Source: Urechis unicinctus (taxonomy: Eukaryota > Annelida > Polychaeta > Xenopneusta > Urechidae). Taken from it: a stretch of 64,000 bases of DNA. The notes beneath the pieces are model-generated. The model saw only the letters and a program-made list of their open reading frames with translations. It was not told the origin of the DNA and made no database searches. A program made the position numbers and the translations under genes. The stretch is taken from NCBI GenBank assembly GCA_034190875.2, contig CM067345.1:29712845-29776844 (forward strand), given 5' to 3'. Below are positions 11,571 through 21,896 of the stretch, in pieces (positions within the stretch are counted from its first letter, which is position 1; every line of letters starts with the position of its first letter).

Positions 11571-13215
11571 AATGTTGCCGCTAGGATGATATTGTCGTAG
11601 CTGTGAGGTTTGTCCCCAGGATGATGTTGTCGTAGCCGTGTGGTTTGAAACTAAAATTATGTCGTCGTAACTGTGTGGTTTGTCGCTAGGTTGATGTCGT
11701 CGTAACTGTGTTGTTTGTCACTAGAAAGATGACGTCGTAACTGTGTGGTTTGTCACTAGAATGATGTCGTCGTAAATGTGTGGTTTGTCACTAGAATTAT
11801 GTCGTCATAAATGTGTGGTTTGTCACTAGAATGATATCGTAACTGTGTGGTTTGTCACTAAAATGATGTCGTCGTAACCGTGTGGTTTGAAACTAAAATT
11901 ATGTCGTCGTAACTGTGTGGTTTGAAACTAGGATTATGTCGTCGTAACTGTGTGTTTGACCCTATGGCGATGTCGTTGTAACTGTTTGGCTGGTCACTTG
12001 GATGATGTCGTCGTAACTGTGGGGTTTATGTCTGGGATGATGTCGTCGTAACTGTTTGTTTTGTCGTTAGGATGATGTCGTCGTAACTGTGTGGTTTGAA
12101 ACTAGGATGAGGTCGTCGTAAATGTTTGGTTTGTCACTAGGATTATGTCGTCGTGACTGTGTTTTTTTTCGCTAGGATGATGTCGTCGTAACTGTGTGGT
12201 TTGTCACTAGAATGATGTCGTCGTAAATGTGTGGTTTGTCACTAGAATTATGTCGTCATAAATGTGTGGTTTGTCACTAGAATGATATCGTAACTGTGTG
12301 GTTTGTCACTAAAATGATGTCGTCGTAACCGTGTGGTTTGAAACTAAAATTATGTCGTCGTAACTGTGTGGTTTGAAACTAGGATTATGTCGTCGTAACT
12401 GTGTGTTTGACCCTATGGCGATGTCGTTGTAACTGTTTGGCTGGTCACTTGGATGATGTCGTCGTAACTGTGGGGTTTATGTCTGGGATGATGTCGTCGT
12501 AACTGTTTGGGTTTTGTCGTTAGGATGATGTCGTCGTAACTGTGTGGTTTGAAACTAGGATGAGGTCGTCGTAAATGTTTGGTTTGTCACTAGGATTATG
12601 TCGTCGTGACTGTGTTTTTTTTCGCTAGGATGATGTCGTCGTAACCGTGTGGTTTGTCGCTAGGATGATGTCATCGTTAATGTGTGGTTTGTCACTGGGA
12701 GGATGTCGTCGTAATTGTGTGGTTTGTCTCCATGATAATGTCGTCGTAACTGTGTGGTTTGTCTTCAGGATTATGTCGTCGTAACTGTGTGGTTTGTCGC
12801 TGGGATAATGTCATCGTTACTGTGTGGTTTGTCACTGGGAGGATGTCGTCGTAACGATGTGGTTTGTCTACAGGATGATGTCGTCGTAACTGTGTGGTTT
12901 ATCTACAGGATGATGTCGTCGTAACGATGTGGTTTGTCTACAGGATTATGTCGTCGTAACTGTGTGCTTTGTCCCTTGGATGATGTCATCGTTACTGTGT
13001 GGTTTGTCACTGGGAGGATGTCGTCGTGACGATGTGGTTTGTCTACAGGATAATGTCGTCGTAACTGTGTGGTTTGTCGCTCGGATAATGTCGTCGTAAC
13101 TGTGTGGTTTATCACTAGAATGATGTCGTCGTAACTGTGTGGTTTGTCGCTAGGATTACCTCGTCGAAATTGTGTGGTTTGTCGCTAGGATGATAACGTC
13201 GTGACTGTGAGGTGT
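11571..13215. repeat. 35-bp minisatellite, copy B with internal 451-bp higher-order duplication
   Basis: The same unit as at 1-1085, about 46 copies. A run of about 13 units is itself duplicated: the variant block containing ATGATATCGTAACTGTG occurs at 11831 and again at 12282, an offset of 451 bp with the same order of variant units. This explains the greater length compared with copy A. Unit-to-unit variants let the arrays be aligned. Confidence 0.93.
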
Positions 13216-13682
13216 GTCACGCTCGACTCAAATTATTGACTTTGTTGCCGTGCTCGACATAAATAACAAGCTCTGCGGCCTTGCTTGACGTAGTAATATG
13301 TCTTATTGCTCTTGAGTTGATGACTGACTTTTGGCCCAGCCTGTTACGGTGCTACCGTGAAAGCAACAAAAGCACGTAGGACTGTCGATCCAATGTCAAG
13401 GGGCTTGGCGTCTGGCTGATAATGTTGACGATATGGAGTCTTCTGATAAGTCGAGGCGACCACACCCCAATTATCCAAAATTCCTTGTGATTTTAAAGAG
13501 AGGATTCAGCCCCATATAGGGCTATCAGGGATCATTTGTCGATATATTACCAAAGATCTTGTTATAATAAGACAACCAATTTCGTTATGACTTGCGAGTA
13601 TGTCTGACTAAGGTCAAACACAAGTTGGGATTTCTGCGCTGCAATTAACTGATGAATTGACAAAGGCCTTTCCACACAGAAA

Positions 13683-13921
13683 GTGAATGTTCTAGCATAT
13701 GTCTCTGGCTATATTGCCCGGAAATTAAGTTGTGTGCAATATGCAGAAACAAAATTTCTGTAGTCAATGATTTACATGACCAGAAGAATTTCCGAGGTGC
13801 AAAGGAAGGGCTCGTTGTCCCGAGCAAATCACTAGTAGATGCATTATGCAGGCTTAAGGAACATTGCCGCAAATTCATTGACACAGTATTATACAGTAAG
13901 CAAGTAAAGCCAGGGTTGTAA
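13683..13921 (+). mobile_element. Degenerate P-element/THAP9-like transposase fragment, copy B
   Basis: Partner of the fragment at 1552-1790, with the same frame break after YVSGYIARKLS. Here the segment after the CxxC pair stays open for longer (63 codons ending SKQVKPGL), where copy A has a stop. The break is shared by both copies, so the fragment was already dead before the duplication. Confidence 0.45.
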
Positions 13922-14215
13922 GCATTCTAGCTAAAGAGGTATCATTAGAGAAACTCCAATGTGAATCATGCAGATGTCATGTTTCTGTAATATGTATTAT
14001 GGGGAATATCAGGTTGCATCATTCCCTGAGAGAGGCTAACTGTAAGTTATTCGTTATAAGGAGAGAAAAAATCGTAAGATATTGACATTTTCCCACACAT
14101 GAAATTTTTGCTCTTATCTGTTTTAAGTGCTGTTGTATGTGTAGATTTCCCAAAAATCAAATATTGATATTTGTTTACTTAGTTCCTTGAAAGCCCTCTA
14201 TGGCAGATGTACAAG

Positions 14216-14516
14216 GTGTCCCTGGATATACTGTTAGAATGGTTGGTTGCATGGTACTCCTATCAGATGTGTGTGTAAGATGGGGCAGAACTATGTCTGG
14301 CTGATTTGGTGTGTTTAATGGCATAAGACAGGGAGGCATATTGTCAACCTATCTGTTCAGTATTTATATGGATGAATTGAGCTCTGGTTTTAATAATTGT
14401 GTTCGGTGTAGTTTAATTGTGCTTGTTGTTAATCTTCTAATGTATGCTGATGATCTCATTTCATTTGTGGTTGTTCTGAGTAAGCTATTAAGACTGAGAG
14501 TTTTAGTTGTAATGAC
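14216..14516 (+). mobile_element. Non-LTR reverse transcriptase fragment, copy B
   Basis: Partner of 2085-2385 with the same NGIRQGGILS and MYADD motifs and the same internal stop before FGVFNG. It too ends at a TA microsatellite (14519), suggesting the element was truncated there before the segmental duplication. Confidence 0.8.
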
Positions 14517-14517
14517 C

Positions 14518-14860
<343 letters not shown>

Positions 14861-15025
14861 TTAAATTCAACTGCATCAATGTTTTTAGTATATGATATGT
14901 CCCGAAATAATTCATTATTATATTGGTATTCAAAATAAGCAAGAATACATGTTACAGTACTACATAATAAAATCATAAGTCTGCACAGGGCACCCCATCA
15001 ACCGACAATTGAGCTTGTTGATTCG

Positions 15026-15331
15026 GTGGAGGTTCGGGTGACAAATCAAATATCATTCAATCGGGAAATCACGAGCATGTATTTAAATCAACTTCTTATA
15101 TTCTGCCGCAAATATGTCCACACTAATGACAAAACCAATATGATTCAGATTAATCTTTTAACATCAAATAAGGGTAGACTAGACGTCCGACTGTGTCTTA
15201 CAAAGGGTAAATTCAGCCCTACAGGACGTCTGAGTAAGTATGTATTTTACCGTTCGATCGGGGCTAGGCCTGGGAAAGATACTGATATATGTGACTTCGT
15301 TCAAACGTTCATAAAAAAATATTGTAGTTAA
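15026..15331 (+). CDS. Unrecognised 101-codon ORF in segmental duplication copy B
   Basis: The frame begins MEVRVTNQISFNREITSMYL, continues with a basic, hydrophobic-alternating sequence, and ends FVQTFIKKYCS. The upstream sequence is in frame with IELVDSV, so the ATG may not be a true start. I do not recognise a family. It sits about 150 bp beyond the microsatellite next to the RT fragment, so it may be a piece of an inserted element rather than a host gene. The copy at 2819 is interrupted. There is no Kozak, signal peptide or clear domain. Confidence 0.25.
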   Translation: MEVRVTNQISFNREITSMYLNQLLIFCRKYVHTNDKTNMIQINLLTSNKGRLDVRLCLTKGKFSPTGRLSKYVFYRSIGARPGKDTDICDFVQTFIKKYCS

Positions 15332-16194
15332 TAAATCATCAAACAAATTGATAAAAAGGTGTCAATAGTAATTGGCTTTGTTTTATTGTATTGGCTCTAT
15401 CAAAAAGTCGTAAAATTTTGGAAATCCAGCGGTACTTTTGAGTACATGCTATCGCCGATCGATCTTTTACCATTGAGCCACGCGCTTTTGTTTACATTTT
15501 AGCTGGTCGCGAGCTTCACAACAGAAACGTCCGAGTGGGGTATCTTATTATAGCATATTACTACGTTTATCGCAGCAACTAAATTATGCCGTCGTTTATT
15601 TTGTGTGGCAATTTTATTTGAGCAAAAATTATGGTTATTAATTTTCAACATATTTGTATAATGGAAAATCCTCATGACGTGTTGTAGCAATCGATTTTAT
15701 GAAGTTGTGTCGTGCCATCGATACGGTACCTCCCTTGATCCAAAGAACGGACGCTGTAAATCGTTACGCGTGGTCCTTTAACTACCTCGCGATTGATGTG
15801 TTAGTATCTTGTTTTTGTCTTATAGGCCGCCATTTTTGCTATTATAAAGGTCATGATAACATTTCACAAAAATCAGACCAACGAGCACGCAAGCGTCATT
15901 TTTGACCACAACACAAAAATGGCGACGGCCGAAGTCAAGATCTATTTTCAGACACACAGCGACTGAAAGTCTGATAACTTTTGCCTGCCCATATGTTGGG
16001 CTGAATCCCCGCTTTAAGAGACACTTTGACAAAGCACAACGCTGTTCATTAGTGGCGTGTTCACATATTCTATCGCGTAGAGGTGCGAGTGAGCCCACGT
16101 GGTATAGCTATTTGGTATCACGTTATTAGTGTCGTCCTCTGCTGCACAAATGTGCCTGTCGTATCAAGGTTATTATACTTCCTACTCATATCGC

Positions 16195-16340
16195 CCTCTA
16201 CCGCAAAAATGTGAACATTAAAGCTAGGTGGAGGGGTGCACGAATTGCTTGATGGCATTTGCCATCCTAAGTAGACTGCCGCTCCAATATGGATTAGGGG
16301 GTTACCACGCTGACCCATTTGTTGCTTTGATAAAATGGCT
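16195..16340. repeat. Short interspersed repeat, copy in duplication B
   Basis: Partner of 4010-4165 with the same GTGGAGGGGTGCACGAATTG core. Confidence 0.7.
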
Positions 16341-16499
16341 GTCCTGCAAATTCGTACGATTGGCAATGTCGGTCTCTTGAGGTACCCACTGTCATGGAAC
16401 TGTTCAAGCAACCTGTGTGTTGAAGCAGTGAGGGGACTTCCGGGAGTCGTTGCCGACTGCCACAAAGTAATGATGCGTAAAGGGCTGGTCAAACTCAGG

Positions 16500-16592
16500 C
16501 CAAAAAACAATGATCAGCAGAAAAGAGAACATCAAACAAAAGACAACTTTGGAGCTGGAGGAAGAATACCCCTTCCTCAAGTACCATCCCTG
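16500..16592 (+). CDS. Unrecognised gene, candidate upstream exon
   Basis: Read in the frame PKNNDQQKREHQTKDNFGAG ... PLPQVPSL, this segment ends at a donor (CTG|GTAATC, 16593) in phase 0, which fits the next exon exactly. The sequence is charged, low-complexity and linker-like. A possible acceptor is ACTCAG at 16493-16498, but the frame stays open back to 16335, so the exon start is uncertain. A second open frame here (SRKENIKQKTTLELEEEYPF) also looks protein-like but gives a stop when joined to the next exon. Confidence 0.4.
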
Positions 16593-16718
16593 GTAATCTC
16601 ATATGAAAATAAATTTACAGGGTTTATTTGGTGTATATTTGGCAAAATAGTTCTTGGTACGTATCCGTTGTCAAATATTTGGAAATCAATCATGTTGTGT
16701 TCTTGTTGTTGATTTCAG

Positions 16719-16866
16719 ATCATTCATAAGGTCCGTCTTATGTTTGGGAAATACATCGACTACAATTTACAGAACAAATCGGCCAAAGTATCAGCCAAGA
16801 TTTGGTCAAGCGCCGACACTGCTCTGCGTGAGGTTGTTGAAAACAAAGAAGAGCAAGAATGGAAAG
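16719..16866 (+). CDS. Unrecognised gene, internal exon
   Basis: Acceptor TTGTTGTTGATTTCAG is strong and donor AAAG|GTATGT is consensus. The 148-nt exon reads IIHKVRLMFGKYIDYNLQNK then SAKVSAKIWSSADTALREVV and ENKEEQEWK. The mix of helical charged and hydrophobic residues is typical of a real globular protein. It ends in phase 1, compatible with the next exon. I do not recognise a family. Confidence 0.7.
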
Positions 16867-17049
16867 GTATGTGTCTGTTGATAGAAAAATCAAAATTTTC
16901 AATGTTTCTTACAATACTTGGTTTTAGTCAATAAATTTCAAATCTTTTATTTCAGTTAGATTATTAGGTTTGTATTGCACTATGGTTGTGTATTGTCAGT
17001 TTTAACAGTATTGATGATGGCATCGTTTCAAAGTATTTTTTTCATATAG

Positions 17050-17129
17050 ATATGGAGCTGAACGCAGCAGTATTGATATTGCCTACTTTATTTAAAGAGA
17101 AGATAAGTCATCTCTATGTAGAAAATAAG
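17050..17129 (+). CDS. Unrecognised gene, internal exon 2
   Basis: Acceptor TTTTTTTCATATAG, donor AAG|GTCAGA. Joined to the previous exon it gives WKDMELNAAVLILPTLFKEK then ISHLYVENK, ending in phase 0. Three consecutive exons with matching phases strongly suggest a real gene whose remaining exons are not identified. An AATAAA at 17694-17700 might belong to it, but no terminal exon was found. The gene lies just past the edge of segmental duplication B and is not in copy A. Confidence 0.65.
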
Positions 17130-17764
17130 GTCAGAAACACTTGAAAAATCTATTTTAAAGTTGTTGGTTTACTCTGAATCTCAATATTGTGCTAGTGATT
17201 ATGAATAATCAGTGACAGTCATTTGATGAAATGTTTATTAGACAATTCTATTTGGTGATATGGAATGGGTTCTTATCAACCTATTTCATCAACATCGCTA
17301 TGTTCTAATGCTGTATGGAATACTACATTAGCTGTACATAATTGAATTAAATGTAATATTTGAACTGTTGCATGCTCGGCAGGAACCTCCACAGCCGACA
17401 CCAACAATTGTTTTTAAGGGAAGCAACCCCCTTCAACCTGACTGTGTAGAACTGTAGCTGGATGGGAGGGCAGTTATTGTCTCCACTGACATGGATCCCT
17501 CCTTGGCCTTCAGTTGCTTGCTGTCTATTTACTGGACTTATGGGGTCCATTACCCCAAAGGTCTAAGAAATACCTTGTCTGACGCTGAAGTATTTCTTCT
17601 CGAGCTTGCCAACCAGCCATCTATGTCTGCAATGAAGCAGCACACATTCCTATGTTCGTAGTCTATATGTAGATAGTCGTGCCCCTGTACTTTTCGAATA
17701 AAAGTTTTAGTTTGATGCAGTATTTATTGATTATACGGAATATGGATTGGGGTTAATTTTAGGG
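17130..17764. other. Non-coding stretch after unrecognised exons
   Basis: No exon with convincing signals found; contains an isolated AATAAA near 17695. Confidence 0.5.
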
Positions 17765-18100
17765 TTATATTAATAGAACATGGATATATATATAGAACCT
17801 TCGAAGGTTCAATATTTTTGTCTTTATATTGATATAATAGAAACGTTAAAGGTTCTATATGCTGGGGAGAGTAAAGAACCTTTGAAGGTTCCAAAGAATG
17901 AACCTTTGATAAGGGTTCTTTAAAGGTTCCATATACTGAGGGAGTAAAGAACCTTTGAAGGTTCCGAATAATGAACCTTTGATTAGGGTTCTTTTATTGA
18001 ACCCCATACTAAGGTTCAAAATTGAACCTTAAAAAGTTCCTTATCTATACCGGCTACATAAAACCTTTAAAGGTTCCATGTGGAACCTTTAGTGTTTAGA
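17765..18100. repeat. Palindromic AAAGAACCTTTGAAGGTTCC repeat cluster
   Basis: Repeated short palindromes of the type GAACCTTTRAAGGTTC and GGTTC...GAACC in both orientations, with spacers such as ATATACTGAGGGAGT. At least ten GAACCTT/AAGGTTC half-sites in 330 bp. It can fold into many alternative hairpins. Probably a foldback repeat element. Confidence 0.8.
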
Positions 18101-18176
18101 GTGAAACAGTTGGCGTCTTCACATTTTTTTCGGGCTGAGGCTTGAGTGAGCGCTCGTAGTGAAGCTATACAGTCTT

Positions 18177-18246
18177 CGGTCGCACGTCGGGGTGGACCTA
18201 GCTATAATGGGCATTGGTCCAGTGAATGCAGTTAGGCATTTGCTAA
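18177..18246 (+). pseudogene. Broken copy of thiolase exon (second half)
   Basis: About 70 bp match the second half of the 7907 exon plus its downstream intron edge. The translation reads SHVGVDLAIMGIGPVNAV, then jumps to RHLLMW, because the stretch holding KKA and the donor is missing. Pro in GVDPAIM is Leu here. The first half is absent. It lies about 9 kb downstream of the gene's poly(A) signal, so it is outside the transcription unit. Confidence 0.85.
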
Positions 18247-19512
18247 TGTGGTCATTCATGGTTCTTACCTACGTGCTTAGCACAGTTAACACGAACAATA
18301 AAACTCTAACTTCTAAGCATGTTCATAGGATTTATCTAGCTACGGAATATTTCAAACTGATATTTCCACAACAACTTGTTAATTGATTGAATACACTGAG
18401 AGTTAACTGAAGAGCTAGGCGCATTTGGCGCCTCACCTGAAAACAGAACGCTTTCAGTGCATGGATGGTCCATGGCCTTTGTATCACCCTATACAAGTTA
18501 TCCGTTCTCGGCAACTTTGTATAATAATATCTAACCTGTAAATCAGTGATTTAATTCAGGCGAGTTCATACTTTCATTGTGTTTCATGTTCCATGTATTT
18601 TCTTGTCATGCGACAATCAGCAGAAAGCAACAACGCGGATGGCATCGATTCGTCTGATTTATAAAGGCTTGTTATGTGATGCCGTGTCTGTTTGTACTAT
18701 CGATGTAGATAATTAGTCTGCTCATATTTCCCAATTCAGATGCATAAAAATTTACAATGAAACAATTTCTATCGTTTATATTGAATATTAAGCAAGCAAT
18801 TTCATCAAATGCCGACTTTTTAGGTTGTACTGAAAAGCGAATTAGGCTGCGGGAACTGTGTCCAGTTCAGCAAATTACGTCATACCGAAGGAAACCATTA
18901 CACCATGAAGACATATCTAGGTTTTGAATATGTACATCAGACAAAGTAAGAGCCTTCATACATTTAAGAGCAATTTGATGGTACTTAAAACAGAACGTGA
19001 CTTTGTGTTACGTTTTGCTTGCGTCATAACGTCAATCATGGATCACCTCTAAATCATAATGTGTTCCATAAGGTCGTCATCATAAAGCATACAGTGTTGT
19101 GACTTTGCTGTGATACACTTTTTGTTGCTACTGTGGTTTTCGATGGCGAACACTAGATCGTTTATAAATGAATTCATGCGCGTCCTGACTATCTTAGTTC
19201 TCTCAAATGTCAACAACAATATCCATAGATATCTTGTTATTCACTGGTATAACTCACAGTTATAGCGCTATGTATTGCCCGAACATTGCCCAAACATTTG
19301 GATTAGCAAGTTGACAAATAATCATGGTTGCATGTCTGATTATGTTGAAGCAAAGCGCTTGCTATGGATACAGTTTATTACAGTTCAATGTGCATTCCAA
19401 GATGACTCGAATCAGCTTGTCCAAACTTCTGCGACGAATGCGAACCTTAATTCTTTTTTTGTGAATGCAAGACTCACCCTTTTATCTCTTATCTTGGCTT
19501 AATTGCTCATTA
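18247..19512. other. Intergenic stretch
   Basis: No gene supported. The segment 18510-18690 (ATTCGTCTGATTTATAAAGG, GGCTTGTTATGTGATG) is an ancient relative of 10880-11100. Confidence 0.55.
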
Positions 19513-19893
19513 TTAAAGTGCCTATCGCACGGTTATAGGTACTTCGCTGAAATCAATTCATAATGTGATCAATAAACTCAAACCGGTCCAATAACCGTCG
19601 CATCTGATCAGTTAAGGCCAAAATTTGATAAAATGTCAGTTCAAATTAGCGCGCTCGACAAAACGTTGCGGCAGCCATTATCTAGGTCAACCATGCGTTT
19701 GACGTCAGGTAAGGGAGATTAATTATTCATGAGCTCGTCGTCTCGATACGCCAGACTCATCTTTAAAGACGAATTTCGATCCGAAAGCGCGCACTTTGGC
19801 GACTAATACATAGACAGAATAGGTACTTCTAGGTTATATTTCCGTAATCTGGCGAAAAAAATGACATGATTTTTCGTGCGATAGGCACTTTAA
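19513..19893. mobile_element. MITE with 19-bp terminal inverted repeats
   Basis: The left end TTAAAGTGCCTATCGCACG (19513-19531) is the perfect reverse complement of 19875-19893. The 381-bp interior has no ORF. The outer bases allow either a TA target duplication with an AAGTGCC end (Tc1/mariner style) or a TTAA target duplication (piggyBac style); the sequence cannot decide. It is non-autonomous; no transposase is present. Confidence 0.85.
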
Positions 19894-19994
19894 GCCTAAT
19901 GCTTCCTCACCATGATCAACGTGTCTTATTATACGCCCAATGCTGGACATCGACGCATATTACAGGGGAACAGCCGATCATCCTACTTCTTAGG

Positions 19995-20325
19995 TTTTAA
20001 CAGGTGAGTCTATATGATGATCTGTGTAACAGGTGAGACTTTGTGTTCATCTGGCCGCGTAACCGGTGAGTATTTTTGTAACCCTGGCCGTGTAACAGGC
20101 GAGTCTTTATGTTCCCTGGCCATGTAACAGGTGAGTCTTAGTGTTACCCTGATCGTGTGACATGGGAGTCTTTATGTTACCCTGGCCGTGTAGCAGGTGA
20201 GTCTTAATGTTACCTTGGCCATGTAACATGAAAGTCATTGTGCTACCCTGGCCGTATAACAGGCGAGTCGTTATGATCTCCTGGTCGTGTAACAGGTGAG
20301 TCTTTATGTTACCCCGTTAGATCTG
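19995..20325. repeat. 33-bp minisatellite containing CAGGTGAGT
   Basis: About ten units built on GTGTAACAGGTGAGTCTTTA then TGTTACCCTGGCC. Most units carry CAGGTGAGT or a one-base variant, the animal 5' splice-site consensus. Confidence 0.9.
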
Positions 20326-20351
20326 GTACTAAGCCAACCAAAAATTAGCAG

Positions 20352-20389
20352 ACTTTTATAACGAATGGCATGCCATTTGTTATAAAAGT
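20352..20389. repeat. 38-bp near-perfect palindrome
   Basis: Centred at 20370/20371 on ATGGCATGCCAT, flanked by arms ACTTTTATAAC and its complement. One mismatched pair (CGAAT against ATTTG). Confidence 0.9.
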
Positions 20390-20443
20390 ATACCCAGGGT
20401 GGTCCTTCTGTGGATGCATCCACAGAAGGACCACCCTGGGTAT
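20390..20443. repeat. 54-bp perfect palindrome
   Basis: Centred at 20416/20417 on GGATGCATCC; every base from 20390 to 20443 pairs with its mirror. It directly abuts the 38-bp palindrome. There is no spacer, so it can extrude as a cruciform. Confidence 0.95.
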
Positions 20444-20649
20444 TCTTAACTACCTCACCGTGATCAACGTTTCTCATTATACGCACAATATAAGAAGAAC
20501 AGTTCGTCTACATTTACACCACTATTCCTCAGTATGTCTATCTCAAATGGATTACTAGTAAGATGAAGAATTATTTCTCGATTGACCACTCCACCACTTA
20601 TGGCTTCGCAGGGGGTAGACCGCTACTGCAGACATAACGGCCGATAGTA

Positions 20650-21185
20650 GGTCTAACATACAAATAGAAGCTAAACTGTTTCAACCAGGAATCAGGATAG
20701 AGGCTAAGCTGTAACAACCAAGAATCCGGATAGAGGCTAAGCTGTAATAACAAGGAATGAGGATAGAGGCTAAGCTGTAACAACCAGGTATGAAGATAGA
20801 GGCTAAGCTGTAACAACCAGGTATGAAGATAGAGGCTAAGCTGTAATAACCAGGTATGAAGATAGAGGCTAAGCTGTAATAACAAGGAATGAGGATAGAT
20901 ACTAAGCTGTTACATCAAAGAAATGACGATAAAGGCTGAGCCGTAATAACCAGGAATCAGGATAGAGGCTGAGCTGTAACAACCAGGTATGATGGTAGAT
21001 ACTAAGCTGTTACAACAAAGGAATGAAGATAAAGGCTAAGCTGTAATAACAAGGAATGAGGATAGAAACTAACCTGTAACAACCAGGTGTGAGGATAGAG
21101 GACAATCTATTAGATCAAGAAATGAGGATAGAGGCTAAGTTGTTACAACCAGGAATGAGAACAGAAGCTAAGCTGTTACATCCCT
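20650..21185. repeat. 33-bp minisatellite
   Basis: About 16 units with the core GATAGAGGCTAAGCTGTAAC then AACCAGGAATGAG. Since the period is a multiple of three, open frames such as LLQLSLYLHTW appear; they are not genes. Confidence 0.93.
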
Positions 21186-21535
21186 AGCTTCACTAACAGC
21201 TGACGGGTAACATCGACATAATTACGTTGACTAAACCACAAATGATCACCTGTTTCAACTACACAGGTCACTTCGAGAAATTTTGATTGTCTTCATCTAC
21301 CATGGAGCAGGGCGTCACTATTGGTTCCATTCTAACTGCAATTAGGATGACAATACCGACCTCCGATGGGACGCGACCTCTGAAAAGACCTATTCCTAAG
21401 ACAAATTTCACCTTGGACCCCGCAAATTTCAGAAAATCCTTGCACCGCGTAATCACAGTAGGCAGGTAGACAGTGCTTTCGATCGCTTTTTCAACGCTCG
21501 GCAGGACTGGTTCACAGCGTCGAATATTGTCCCTA
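21186..21535. other. Flank between minisatellite and LINE 3' end
   Basis: Two short overlapping open frames on opposite strands; no recognisable protein, no splice or promoter support. Confidence 0.5.
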
Positions 21536-21896
21536 TAATAATAATAATAATCTTTATTTTCGCACAGCAGGTGTACAGGAACATTTTATTTGATACAACA
21601 ACAAAAAAAACACACGGGAACGAATAAACAAATAAATAAGTTACGATAAACACAATTCCTTTAACAGAGCTTCAGCTTCATGTCGGGTTAGCACTGATAA
21701 TGAATCCCCATCTCTAATAGAAATAAGCTCTTTTATGAGCATGGCAATATTCTCATATTCAGAATTACCTGGTGGCTCAATCTAATAGCTGAAGTCCTTA
21801 ATGCATTCACTATGCTGCAATAAATAACAATTATTGATGTTCAGGGCATGCATTATTGTTCGAACATTATCACTAACAATTGGTTCTGCTATGGAA

